Shown in pieces: positions 35,225-44,838 of a stretch of DNA of 64,000 nt. This DNA is from Gemmatimonadota bacterium (GTDB lineage Bacteria > Gemmatimonadota > Gemmatimonadetes > Longimicrobiales > Gaopeijiaceae). The notes under the pieces were generated by a model, which was not told the origin of the DNA, made no database searches, and was given only the letters and a program-made list of their open reading frames with translations. The stretch lies in NCBI GenBank assembly GCA_022823225.1, contig JAJDXM010000032.1, forward strand, positions 24,829 to 88,828, read 5' to 3'. The stretch's first letter is position 1. Every line of letters starts with the position of its first letter. The translations under genes were made by a program, and so were the position numbers.

Positions 35225-38200
35225 ATGACTCCCCGTGGCCCGGTCGCAATTGTCGGGTATGCCTACCGGATGCCCGGCGCTGTCCGCACGGACGACGACT
35301 TCTGGCGCCTCCTCAGCGAGCGCGAGATCGTCCGGGAGCCGGTAACCGACCGCTACGGACGGGGTTACCAGCCGATCGGCGGATTCTCCGGCCCGGGGCG
35401 CTTTGGCAGCGCGTACGAAGGGCTGATCCGCGACGAGGGGGAGCAGAGGATGGACCCCAGCCTCTTCGGGGTCTCGCGCAATGAGATGGCCTACATGGAT
35501 CCGCAGATCCGGATGCTGCTTGGATGCTCATGGGAGAGCTGTGAGCACGCCGGCTGGGATCTGAACGCACTGCGCAACAGCCCCACGGGCGTCTTCATCG
35601 GGGCGCAGGTCGCCTCGACCGCCAACTGGCGGGCGCTGTTCGGCACCAACGAGTTCTCGATCCTGAGCATCGACGCCTCGATGCTGGCGAACCGGATCTC
35701 CTACCATCTCAACCTCATGGGGCCGTCGATCGCTTGCTCCACGGCCTGCTCGGCGTCCTTGACCGCGCTCCACACGGCCATGAACTCGCTGCGGCAGGGC
35801 GACTGCGATCGGGCGCTGGTGGGGGCCGCAACCTATCTGGGGTCTGCCCGCTGCAGCGCCTCGTTCAACGCGCTCGGCGTGATCAGTCCGGACGGGCGGT
35901 GTCACTCCTTCGACGCCGACGCAAACGGGTACATGCGCGCCGAAGGGGCGTTCGTCTTTGCCATCAAACCGCTGGAGGCGGCCGAACGCGACGGGGACCA
36001 CGTCTTTGCGGTGATCGAGGCCACCGCGGTCAACACGGCCGGGACCGCCGACGACGCGGCCGGACTGGCCCAGGGCCGCTACATCACAGCGCCGACCCGC
36101 CATTCGCAGGTCGAGCTGATGCGCACGGCCTGTGAGCGCGCGGGACGGAGCCCGGAGGACTTCGACTATATCGAAGCCCACGCGACCGGCACCGTTGTGG
36201 GCGACCGAATCGAGGGGAATGCGATCGCCGAGGCGTTCGGGGGGGTTGAGCGGGAGGTTCCGCTAAGGGTCGCAAGCGTGAAGAGCAATGTAGGGCACCT
36301 GGAAGCCGCGGCGTTCAGCGCCGCGCTGCTGAAGGTCGTCCTGATGATGCGGCACCGAACCTTCGCTCCGATTTCCAGAAACTTCCTGGCACCGAATCTG
36401 GAGATCGACTTCGACAGCTGCCCGATGCAGGTGCAGACCACCTGCGAGCCCTTCCCGAACCGACCGGTGGTGGTCGGAATCAACTCCTTCGGGTTCGGAG
36501 GCGCCAACGGGCATTGCGTGGTGAGTGAGTATCGACCGGAGCGCCCCAGGGTCTGGTCGGTGCCGTTGGCCCCCGAGGCCGGATACATGGTCCCCCTGTC
36601 GGCGCGTACCACGAACGCACTGGTAGAGAGCGCGCGGAGGTTGCGGGCGGCTCTGGACGAGCGGCAAGTCGACCTCTACACGCTGGCGGCGAATCTCGGC
36701 CGGCGCCGCAGCCGGTTCGCGGCGCGCGCGGCGTTCGCGGTGCGAGATCGGAAGCAGCTCGCCGAGGCGCTTGACGCGTTTGTGGACGATCCGACTCCGG
36801 CATCCACCTCGGATGAGGGTGAGCGCCGCGTGGCCATGGTGTTCTCCGGGCAGGGGACGCAGTGGGCGGGATGCGGGCGGGCGCTCCATGATGCCGACCC
36901 CGTCTTCCGCCGTGTGGTCGACGCCATCGAAGTGGAGTGGCGCAAGCATTCCGAAGTGTCCTTGCGGGACGCCTGCTTCAAGGCGAGCCAGGAGGAACTG
37001 AACGAAGTCCGGCTGGCGCAGCCCGCGATCTTCATGATTCAATGCGCGCTGGTCGAACTGCTTTCGACCTGGGGCGTGCAACCGGATTGCGTGGTGGGAC
37101 ACAGTTCGGGCGAGGTGGCCGCCGCCTACGCCTGCGGGGCTCTGTCCCTCGCGGAAGCCACGCATCTGGTTTACCACCGCGCCACCTTGCAGCAACGGGT
37201 AGCGGGGTCCGGCAGGATGCTGGCGATCGGACTCGACCGCCCGGGCGTGGAGGACCTGCTCCGCGAACTCGGTGTTTCGTTCAGGACCGGGAACCACAAG
37301 CCTGCCCAGGTTGAAATCGCATGCGAGAATTCGCCGGCCAATACCGTCATCTGCGGCAAGGAATCCGCGCTGAGTCCCGTCATGGCGGAACTGGACCGCC
37401 GCGATCTGCAGAATCGCCTGATCCCCGGGAACATCGCGTTCCACTCCACGGCCATGGATCCGCTGCACGACGATGTCATCGCTTCACTGTCCTTCCTGAA
37501 CGAGTGCGCCTTCGAAGCCGATGTCCCCATGGTGTCCTCGGTGACCGGCAGCACGACGCAGCGACTGGATGCCGCATACTGGTGGTCGAACATTCGGGAG
37601 CCGGTTCGCTTCGCGGCGGCGATTGAGACGGTGAAACGGGACTACAGGCCCGACGTCGTCTTGGAGGTCGCGCCGCACGGCGCCCTGCAACCGCTCATCC
37701 GGCAGTGCCTGGAAGGCGGCGCGTCCGTCCCGGCGTGCATCCCGACGCTCATGAAGGACGAGGACGTGTGCCTGGGCTTCCAGGAGGCGCTGGGGGCGCT
37801 CTACCGCGCCGGTGTGGAACTCGATTTCGTGTCCCAGTACCCGCGCCCGGAACCCATCGCCCATCTGCTCCCCGGTCATCCGCAGGAACACGCGACGACC
37901 CACGACGATCTGGTCGACGACGAGATGTTCGTCATGCGCGGCGAGTACTCGCACGGCCCGCTCGTCGGACACAGGGTTGCCTGCGACCACATTCTCTTCG
38001 AGTCGCGGCTCTCCGAAAGGGATTTTCCCTGGCTGACGGATCATCGCGTCCACCGGGCGCCGATCATCCCCGCCGCCGGCTATATCGAGTTGCTGCTGCA
38101 GGCGTTCGCCGGGGATCCCGTCCACATCGACGAGATCGAATTCCTTCAGCACACGCCCGTTGGCAAGACGCCTGTACGGTTGCAGACGGCCCTCTTTCCG

Positions 38201-41200
38201 GTGCCGAACGCTCCCGACCAGTTCACGTTCACAATCTCCACGCGTTCCTTCGAGAACGACGACGACGGCACCCTGCACTGCCGCGGCAGGGTGCGCCGGG
38301 TGGACGCAAATCACCCGATCGACGGGCACCCGACGCTCGACGATGTCCTGGCTTCCGACTTCGATCCCGAGCCCCTCGCAACGGGGGAGGAGTTCTACGA
38401 CCAGATCGAGGCGGTTGTAGGGGATGCCTTCGAATTCGGACCCGAGTTCCGCAGCATCCGTCAGATCGACATGGACACCGGTTCGACGGATCTTCTCCTA
38501 GATATCGAGGTGGACGACGAGTTGTGGGCCGCCGGTCGGGAAGAGGGCTACCTCCTGTACCCCCCGTTGACCGACGGGGGGCTGCAGATCTTCCTCCGCT
38601 ATCTGATGCGCCTGCCGGACTTCTTCTCAATGCCGCAGCGGGCGTGCGACATCACCTTCCTGCGCCCGCCGACCGGGCCGCGCATCAGCTGCTTCCTGGT
38701 CGACACCGGGGACTGGTTCGACGTGGACGAGCGGGGCCAGTACAACAAGCCGCTCGGGGAGCTCTACATCGGCCGCCTCAGCTTCTACGATCGCGCGACG
38801 GGCAAGCTGATCGCGCACATCGGCGAGTACCACTCCTTCAACAGCAACCCCCGCTGGAGCGACGTGCCGGACAGCAAGCACCTGATTCGCTGGCAGCCCA
38901 AGTACGTACAGCCGGCTCCCCCGGTCGGGGACGCGGTCCAGGATGGCGAAGTCGATCCCGCCGCGCTGCTTGCGGCGCTGGAGGGGGGCACCTTCGGCCA
39001 CCGGTACGCCTGCCACGTGATCGAGATCGCGGGCCGCAGCGAGCCGGCTCAGGCCATCCTGAACGAATGCCTGGAGCGCCTGTCGGGTCCGGACGCCCAG
39101 ACCGAATACTGGCTCCTCGGCGAGGACGACGATTGCTCGCGCGCACTCTACGACGCCTTCAATCACCACGACGCGGCGATTCGATTCGATTCGCTTGATC
39201 CGATGGACAGCGAGTCCCGCCAGCGTGACATGGCTACGGGGCTTTTGCGGCCGTCGGCGGCCGAACTCCTGCTGCTACATCGGGAAGCCCGCGGTTTCGG
39301 GCCCGAGCAGTGGAATCTCGCCCATCGGCTGGTCGTCGCAGGCGGTCTTGTGCTCGTCTGCCACGATGAGGGTGATGTCATGGAGCCCGGCGGCGGCTGG
39401 AAGACGCTGCATTCGGGTTCACGCACGACGCTGATGCAGGCAGGGCCCGAGCCGGCGGCGAAAACCGCAACGTCGGGCCCTCGATGGGTGGTCGGCGAGC
39501 CTGGCGGCCTGGCCGAGACCTGGATCGAGCTCCTCGATTCGCCGACGGCGCATCGCGTCCCCTGGGCGACGGTCGAGACAGGCGACTTTGCCCGGCTGGA
39601 GGAGTGGCCGGGAGCCGCCGACCTCGAGGCGATCGACTTCTTTGTCGGCGCCGACCCGGACGATCCCACCGGCGAGCGCCTGGTGTGGCAGTTCGTGGCT
39701 TTTCTGCAGGCCCTGGCACCGTTCCGGCTCGAGAACGCGGCCCGCGAGTGCCGCCTGACAGTGATTACAAGCGGCGCGGTGTGCGGGGTTGACGATCCGC
39801 GTGGAAGCGCGCTCTGGGGGGCGGTGCGCAGTATCGCCCTGGAACTCCTCGCCGAGGATACCCGCATCGACTTCCGCCTCGTGGACATCGGTGCGGAGGA
39901 AGATCTGGAGACTCTCGCGGCGATCGCCCGGAACGATTTGCGTGAGCGCGAACTGGCGATCAGGGAGCGGCGTCCGTGGGTGCCCCGAATCGTGAGCGTG
40001 CGCCAGCGCGCGCCGCTCGTTCCGGACGGGGACGATCCTCCGTACCGCCTTCGCCTGGACAACCCCGGGCAGGTGAGCGGTCTTCAGATGACGACCTGCG
40101 AACTGCCCTTGTTGGGTCCGTCCGATGTGGAGGTCGAAGTGGCGGCGGCCGCCCTCAACTTCCGCGACGTCATGGTCACCCTGGGGCTCCTCCCCGCCAT
40201 GGCCTACGAGCGCTCGGCGCTCGGTCGCGAGGTCGGCATCGAGGCCAGCGGCGTGGTGCGGCGTGCCGGCTCGGAGGTGAAACGCCTGAAGGCCGGGGAC
40301 GAGGTGGCGCTCACGGTGGGCGGCTGCATCGCCAACCGCGTGGTGGTGAACGAGCACCTCGCCTTCCTCAAGCCGTCCCGCCTGAGCATGGAAGAGACCG
40401 CTTCGGCGTTGTCCGTGTGCGTGACCGCCTACTACTCGCTCATCCACCTGGCCCGCCTTCGGGAGGGCCAGCGGGTCCTGATCCATTCCGCAATGGGCGG
40501 GGTCGGGCAGGCCGCGATCGCGCTGGCCCGGCACGTCGGCGCGGAGGTCTACGCGACCGCGGGCAACGAGAGCAAGCGCGAGCAGCTGCTGGCGATGGGC
40601 GTGCGCGGGGCCTTCGATTCGCACAGCCACAGCTGGTACGGCGATCTGATGGAGGCTACGGGCGGCGAAGGCGTCGACGTGGTTCTGAACTCGCTCGCGG
40701 GCCATCACATCGCGCTCTGCCTCAAGGCGCTGCGTCCCTCCGGCTGGCACTGCGAGATCGGGAAGGTCGACATCTACACCGACAACGCGCTCAGCATGCG
40801 GGTCTTCCGCAAGAACCTCCGCTTTGCCGCGATCGATGTCGACCGGCTGATGCTCGACGACCCGGTGCTTTCGCACATGCTCTCCCAGGCCTGCATGGAC
40901 CTGATGGATGAGGGGGCGGTCGCGCCGCCGCCGCTGACGGTCTTCCCGTACCGCGACTACGCCCGCGCACTCCGCCTGATGACGACGGGCCAGCACCAGG
41001 GCAAGCTGGTCCTGCAGGCGCCGGAGGACCCCATGGATCGGGGATTCGGCATTGCGGACACGCGGCCGTTCCTGGATCCCGACGCAACCTATCTGGTGAC
41101 CGGCGGCCTCGGCGGCTTCGGCCTCCGCTTCGTCCCCTACCTGATCGCCGCCGGGGCGCGGCACCTGACCCTGATGGACCGCGATCCCAGGCGGAGCCGC

Positions 41201-42298
41201 GACGTCGAGTGGATCCGCCAGATCACCACGCTGTCCAAGATGACGCAGGAGTACGAAATCGACATCGTGCCGGGGGACGTGCGGAACGAGACGGACGTTC
41301 GCCGCTGCATCGGCGCGCTGAAAAGGCCCCTGAAGGGCGTGTTCCACCTCGCTGGCACGCTGGAGGACCGCTCCTTCCTCGACACGTCGCCCGATTCCCT
41401 GGCGCGCGTATTTGCGCCGAAGGCTCAGGGAGCGCTCAATCTGCACCACGCCACCACCGGGTGCGACCTCGATCATTTCGTGCTGTTCTCATCGATCGCG
41501 TCGACCTTCGGCAACCTGGGACAGATCAACTACAGCGGCGCCAGCGCCTTCCTCGACGGGTTGGCCGCGTACCGGCGCCAGCGTGGCCTCCCGGGTTTCG
41601 CGTATAACCTGGGCCCGGTCACCGAGGTCGGGATGGCGGCCCGCAGCCTCCACGTCATGCGCATGATGAGGGCTGCCGGAATGACGACCGTCAGCGCCAA
41701 CTTCGCGATCGCCAATCTCGACTTCGCCATGCGCACGATGGCCGACCGCGACCACCTCGTCACGGCGCTGTTCTCGACGCCGCCGTGGACCGTCGATTCG
41801 CCCGACTACATGCGCAACGGCCGCCTCGTGAACAATCAGGCCGCGTTCGAGGTGGACGCGGGCGGCGAACTGACGCTCGAGGGTGTCGTCGCTCAGATCT
41901 CCGCCAAGGTCGCCGAGTTGTGCGGACACGACGAGGGCGACGTGGCCGAGCCGCTCTCCAGCTTCGGCCTCACCTCGATTTCGGTTGCCGAGCTGGGAGC
42001 CTTCGTTCAAACCCAGTTCAACCACCAGGTCAGCGCGCTCGAGCTGATGACGACCGCTTCGGCGCTCTCGCTGGCCCAGTCCATCGTGCATGGGGCCGAC
42101 GGTGATGCCGAGGACGAGGCCGATGGCGAGGACGATACAACGGCACGGGTTGACGACGAGGTCCGTCAGCGCGTCCGCAGACGCCGCTCACCCTTCGCGC
42201 ACGCGCCGGAGGACCACTTTCCGAATGGTGGGCGCGTGGCGGCCCTCGCCACAACGCCGACCGACAGGGCCAGGTCCACCGCCGCGGCAACCCATTGA
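35225..42298 (+). CDS. Single-module highly reducing type I polyketide/fatty-acid synthase (KS-AT-DH-psiKR-ER-KR-ACP)
   Basis: 2357 residues. KS (about 5-430): Cys175 in TACSAS, His319 in EAHATGT, His358 in KSNVGH. AT (about 535-860): GHSSG at 625-629 and IAFHS around 738, the malonyl-type loop. DH (about 905-1200): His940 and Asp1117 are present, but the HxxxG glycine is Arg944. Residues 1230-1600 look like a structural KR half. ER (about 1610-1920): LNFRDVMVTLG and SAMGGVGQAA. KR: TGGLGGFGL (1959-1967), Ser/Tyr2103, LED loop. ACP: Ser2251 in SFGLTSIS. There is no thioesterase; release is expected from the next gene, whose TTG overlaps this stop. A full reducing set and malonyl AT predict a saturated fatty-acyl-like chain made iteratively. 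Confidence 0.92.
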   Translation: MTPRGPVAIVGYAYRMPGAVRTDDDFWRLLSEREIVREPVTDRYGRGYQPIGGFSGPGRFGSAYEGLIRDEGEQRMDPSLFGVSRNEMAYMDPQIRMLLGCSWESCEHAGWDLNALRNSPTGVFIGAQVASTANWRALFGTNEFSILSIDASMLANRISYHLNLMGPSIACSTACSASLTALHTAMNSLRQGDCDRALVGAATYLGSARCSASFNALGVISPDGRCHSFDADANGYMRAEGAFVFAIKPLEAAERDGDHVFAVIEATAVNTAGTADDAAGLAQGRYITAPTRHSQVELMRTACERAGRSPEDFDYIEAHATGTVVGDRIEGNAIAEAFGGVEREVPLRVASVKSNVGHLEAAAFSAALLKVVLMMRHRTFAPISRNFLAPNLEIDFDSCPMQVQTTCEPFPNRPVVVGINSFGFGGANGHCVVSEYRPERPRVWSVPLAPEAGYMVPLSARTTNALVESARRLRAALDERQVDLYTLAANLGRRRSRFAARAAFAVRDRKQLAEALDAFVDDPTPASTSDEGERRVAMVFSGQGTQWAGCGRALHDADPVFRRVVDAIEVEWRKHSEVSLRDACFKASQEELNEVRLAQPAIFMIQCALVELLSTWGVQPDCVVGHSSGEVAAAYACGALSLAEATHLVYHRATLQQRVAGSGRMLAIGLDRPGVEDLLRELGVSFRTGNHKPAQVEIACENSPANTVICGKESALSPVMAELDRRDLQNRLIPGNIAFHSTAMDPLHDDVIASLSFLNECAFEADVPMVSSVTGSTTQRLDAAYWWSNIREPVRFAAAIETVKRDYRPDVVLEVAPHGALQPLIRQCLEGGASVPACIPTLMKDEDVCLGFQEALGALYRAGVELDFVSQYPRPEPIAHLLPGHPQEHATTHDDLVDDEMFVMRGEYSHGPLVGHRVACDHILFESRLSERDFPWLTDHRVHRAPIIPAAGYIELLLQAFAGDPVHIDEIEFLQHTPVGKTPVRLQTALFPVPNAPDQFTFTISTRSFENDDDGTLHCRGRVRRVDANHPIDGHPTLDDVLASDFDPEPLATGEEFYDQIEAVVGDAFEFGPEFRSIRQIDMDTGSTDLLLDIEVDDELWAAGREEGYLLYPPLTDGGLQIFLRYLMRLPDFFSMPQRACDITFLRPPTGPRISCFLVDTGDWFDVDERGQYNKPLGELYIGRLSFYDRATGKLIAHIGEYHSFNSNPRWSDVPDSKHLIRWQPKYVQPAPPVGDAVQDGEVDPAALLAALEGGTFGHRYACHVIEIAGRSEPAQAILNECLERLSGPDAQTEYWLLGEDDDCSRALYDAFNHHDAAIRFDSLDPMDSESRQRDMATGLLRPSAAELLLLHREARGFGPEQWNLAHRLVVAGGLVLVCHDEGDVMEPGGGWKTLHSGSRTTLMQAGPEPAAKTATSGPRWVVGEPGGLAETWIELLDSPTAHRVPWATVETGDFARLEEWPGAADLEAIDFFVGADPDDPTGERLVWQFVAFLQALAPFRLENAARECRLTVITSGAVCGVDDPRGSALWGAVRSIALELLAEDTRIDFRLVDIGAEEDLETLAAIARNDLRERELAIRERRPWVPRIVSVRQRAPLVPDGDDPPYRLRLDNPGQVSGLQMTTCELPLLGPSDVEVEVAAAALNFRDVMVTLGLLPAMAYERSALGREVGIEASGVVRRAGSEVKRLKAGDEVALTVGGCIANRVVVNEHLAFLKPSRLSMEETASALSVCVTAYYSLIHLARLREGQRVLIHSAMGGVGQAAIALARHVGAEVYATAGNESKREQLLAMGVRGAFDSHSHSWYGDLMEATGGEGVDVVLNSLAGHHIALCLKALRPSGWHCEIGKVDIYTDNALSMRVFRKNLRFAAIDVDRLMLDDPVLSHMLSQACMDLMDEGAVAPPPLTVFPYRDYARALRLMTTGQHQGKLVLQAPEDPMDRGFGIADTRPFLDPDATYLVTGGLGGFGLRFVPYLIAAGARHLTLMDRDPRRSRDVEWIRQITTLSKMTQEYEIDIVPGDVRNETDVRRCIGALKRPLKGVFHLAGTLEDRSFLDTSPDSLARVFAPKAQGALNLHHATTGCDLDHFVLFSSIASTFGNLGQINYSGASAFLDGLAAYRRQRGLPGFAYNLGPVTEVGMAARSLHVMRMMRAAGMTTVSANFAIANLDFAMRTMADRDHLVTALFSTPPWTVDSPDYMRNGRLVNNQAAFEVDAGGELTLEGVVAQISAKVAELCGHDEGDVAEPLSSFGLTSISVAELGAFVQTQFNHQVSALELMTTASALSLAQSIVHGADGDAEDEADGEDDTTARVDDEVRQRVRRRRSPFAHAPEDHFPNGGRVAALATTPTDRARSTAAATH

Positions 42299-44814
42299 AC
42301 CAAGTTACCGCCCAGCGACCTGCCGCCGATCCGCGCGTCCCTCCGCTGATCGGCAACCTGCCCCCCCACTGCCAGCGCGATCTCGCCACATTGCGCGGCT
42401 TTGTTCGCGACGCAGTTACCCGGGCCACACCCGCCGACGCAGTCTCCCCCACCGACTTCCGCAATGTCCTCGTCACCGGCGCGACCGGCTTCCTCGGCCG
42501 CTTCCTGCTGCGTGACCTCCTCTCCCGCGACCCTCGCCTGACGGTGCACTGCATTGTGCGGAGCGACACAGGGGAGCACGGTTTGGAGCGGCTGCGGACG
42601 AACATGAAACATGCGGAGACCTGGAATGACGACTTCGCCCGCCGCATTCAGGTGCATGCAGGCGACATCGCGGAACCGCGCTTCGGGTTGTCCGATTCCC
42701 GTTTTCGGTCCCTTTGCGCAGACGTCGATGCCGTCTATCACCTCGCAGCGACCCTGAGTCTCTCCGCCTCCTATCTCGGCATTCGCCGGGTCAACTCGTT
42801 CAGCATCCGCAACGTGCTGGATCTGTGCCTGCACACGCGCTACAAGCACCTTTTTTACGCATCGACGATGGGGATCTTCCCCGAGTATTTCTGCTCTTTC
42901 GGCCACGAGTACAGGGACAGCTTCATCGACGATCAGATTCAGCCGGATCTGGCCAGCATGAAGCGGGCGTTCCCGCTCGGACTCCTCGGGTATCCGTGGA
43001 GCAAGCTTGTGGCGGAACAGGCGATCCTCTTTGCGAATGCCGTCGGTCTGCCCGTGGCGATCTTCCGCCTGGCGCAGACCAGCATGGCCTCGACCGGATA
43101 CACGCAACCGACCAACATCACCCAGCGGCTCTTCGCGGCGGTCGTGGACGCAGAAATGATTCCCCGCGGCTTCACGCTGCAATCCAACCACGACCCTGTC
43201 GACAAGCTGAGCAACATCTGCACCGGAATTTCGCTGAACCCGGAGCGTCGATTCACGGTCTACAACTGCTGCAATCCGACTCCGTCATACCGCACCATTC
43301 GGATCGAAGAGCTCGGCCTGGACTACCCGGAGGTTTCCTACAAGGCCTTCAAGAGCGCCTGCCTGGCCAGGGGCGACGCCTCACCGCTCGCAAGGTACTG
43401 GGCCCTTTTCGATCACTTCGCCCGGTATTGGCTGCGTGGCAGCGACTCGGCGACCTCGCTGCCGATCGGCGACCGCGCGATCCGCGAGGACTTTCCAGGC
43501 ACCATCGAGTGGCCAGGCCCACTCACACGGTACGTCCGCTACAACCGCTGGATTGCGGAGCATCGTGAGGAATGGCCCCACCCGGTTCCCCGCCGCCGGC
43601 TAAGCTTCGAGCAGTTGCTCAGGCAGGCGAAGCGCTACGCCGGTGACCACGGGCTGTCCTTTGACTCCACCTATCCGGATTGGTTGCTCGAGGGACTGAC
43701 CCGGCTCATCGACGCACTGAAGTCACCCGAGTCCGGCCTCTTCGACACCCGGATCGGCCACGTGACTTTCGACATGGCGCGAATACTGCGGAACCACGCA
43801 GAACTGGCCGCGGAACGGGAGCGGCACCCGGAGATCGCGCGCCAGGAGATCAACCGACCCGTGTTCATCGTGGGCATCGCCCGGACGGGCACCACCTACC
43901 TGCACCGCCTCATGGCCAGGGACAACCGGTTCTGGGTGCTTCGGGCCTCCGAATACGTGGAGCCCGTCATCCCCGGCGGGGACTACGCAAACCTCGCCGG
44001 GACGTCCGACGACTCCCGCCGCCCCCTCGCGGCCGATGTGTTCGAGGCCTCCGGTATCATCGACTCCCTTGCGGGGATCCACCACATCGACATCGACGAG
44101 CCCGAAGAGGACATCCCCATCCTGCGGATGTCGTTCAGGGACTGGATGTTCGCGATCCGATACCACATTCCCGAGTTTGGGCGCTGGCTGGAAGGAACCA
44201 GCTCACGCGAAACCTACGACCTCCATCGCCGCGTGATGCAGCACTACAATTACCAGCGCAAGCAGCGTTATCCCGGGAACCAGGGCCAGTGGCTGTTCAA
44301 GACACCGACCCATCTCATGGAGCTCGAGGCGCTGATCGAGGCCTACCCGGACGCCCTCTTCATTCAGACGCACCGGGAGCCGGTTCAGTTCATGGGATCG
44401 TGGTGCAGCCTGGTGCAACAGGTTCGCGCGAACATCAGCGAACCCCGCCCGCCGGAGGTTCTGGGTGCCGAACAGCTGACTGCGATGAGTCGACTGCTGG
44501 ACCGTGCGGTGGACTTCCGGGAGTCGCACCCCGAACTTGAAGACCGCTGGATCGATGTCAGCTACTACGACCTGGTCCAGGATCCCATGGCCGTCGTGGA
44601 CCGTATCTACGAGCGGCTTGGATGGTCCCTGAAGGAGGACGCCGTGGACGCAATGGAGACGTGGCTGGAGGAGCAGAGAGAGCGCCGCCGCACCGAGAAG
44701 CGACACAAGTACGACATCGCGGACTACGGGCTGACGCGCGACACGATCGACGCGGCCTTCGCCCGGTATCGCGAGTTTCTTTCGGAGAGCGACCGCAGAG
44801 CGTCGCTGTTGTAG
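42295..44814 (+). CDS. Thioester reductase / PAPS sulfotransferase fusion
   Basis: 839 residues, TTG start overlapping the PKS stop. Residues about 50-400 are an NAD(P)H thioester-reductase (carboxylic-acid-reductase R-domain) SDR: VLVTGATGFLGRFLL (58-72), HLAATLSLSASY, and Y233-x-x-x-K237 in GYPWSKLVA. Residues about 515-830 are a sulfotransferase: phosphosulfate loop VFIVGIARTGTTYLHRL (523-539), QWLFKTPTHL and the 3'-phosphate motif QTHREPVQFMGSW (691-703). The R-domain would release the ACP-bound chain as aldehyde or alcohol, and the second domain would put a sulfo group on a hydroxyl. I know of no characterised enzyme joining these two; curM-type proteins pair sulfotransferase with thioesterase instead. 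No signal peptide; cytosolic. Confidence 0.88.
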   Translation: MNQVTAQRPAADPRVPPLIGNLPPHCQRDLATLRGFVRDAVTRATPADAVSPTDFRNVLVTGATGFLGRFLLRDLLSRDPRLTVHCIVRSDTGEHGLERLRTNMKHAETWNDDFARRIQVHAGDIAEPRFGLSDSRFRSLCADVDAVYHLAATLSLSASYLGIRRVNSFSIRNVLDLCLHTRYKHLFYASTMGIFPEYFCSFGHEYRDSFIDDQIQPDLASMKRAFPLGLLGYPWSKLVAEQAILFANAVGLPVAIFRLAQTSMASTGYTQPTNITQRLFAAVVDAEMIPRGFTLQSNHDPVDKLSNICTGISLNPERRFTVYNCCNPTPSYRTIRIEELGLDYPEVSYKAFKSACLARGDASPLARYWALFDHFARYWLRGSDSATSLPIGDRAIREDFPGTIEWPGPLTRYVRYNRWIAEHREEWPHPVPRRRLSFEQLLRQAKRYAGDHGLSFDSTYPDWLLEGLTRLIDALKSPESGLFDTRIGHVTFDMARILRNHAELAAERERHPEIARQEINRPVFIVGIARTGTTYLHRLMARDNRFWVLRASEYVEPVIPGGDYANLAGTSDDSRRPLAADVFEASGIIDSLAGIHHIDIDEPEEDIPILRMSFRDWMFAIRYHIPEFGRWLEGTSSRETYDLHRRVMQHYNYQRKQRYPGNQGQWLFKTPTHLMELEALIEAYPDALFIQTHREPVQFMGSWCSLVQQVRANISEPRPPEVLGAEQLTAMSRLLDRAVDFRESHPELEDRWIDVSYYDLVQDPMAVVDRIYERLGWSLKEDAVDAMETWLEEQRERRRTEKRHKYDIADYGLTRDTIDAAFARYREFLSESDRRASLL

Positions 44815-44838
44815 GAATCCATGGGCAGCTTGTGAACC

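Noticed and set aside
39419..41476. 685-codon minus-strand frame antisense to the PKS
   Set aside because: Falls entirely inside the ER/KR coding region and has no recognisable features.
44815..44838. Cobalamin riboswitch before the radical SAM gene
   Set aside because: The gap is only 24 bases and too short; no B12-box was seen elsewhere in the cluster.
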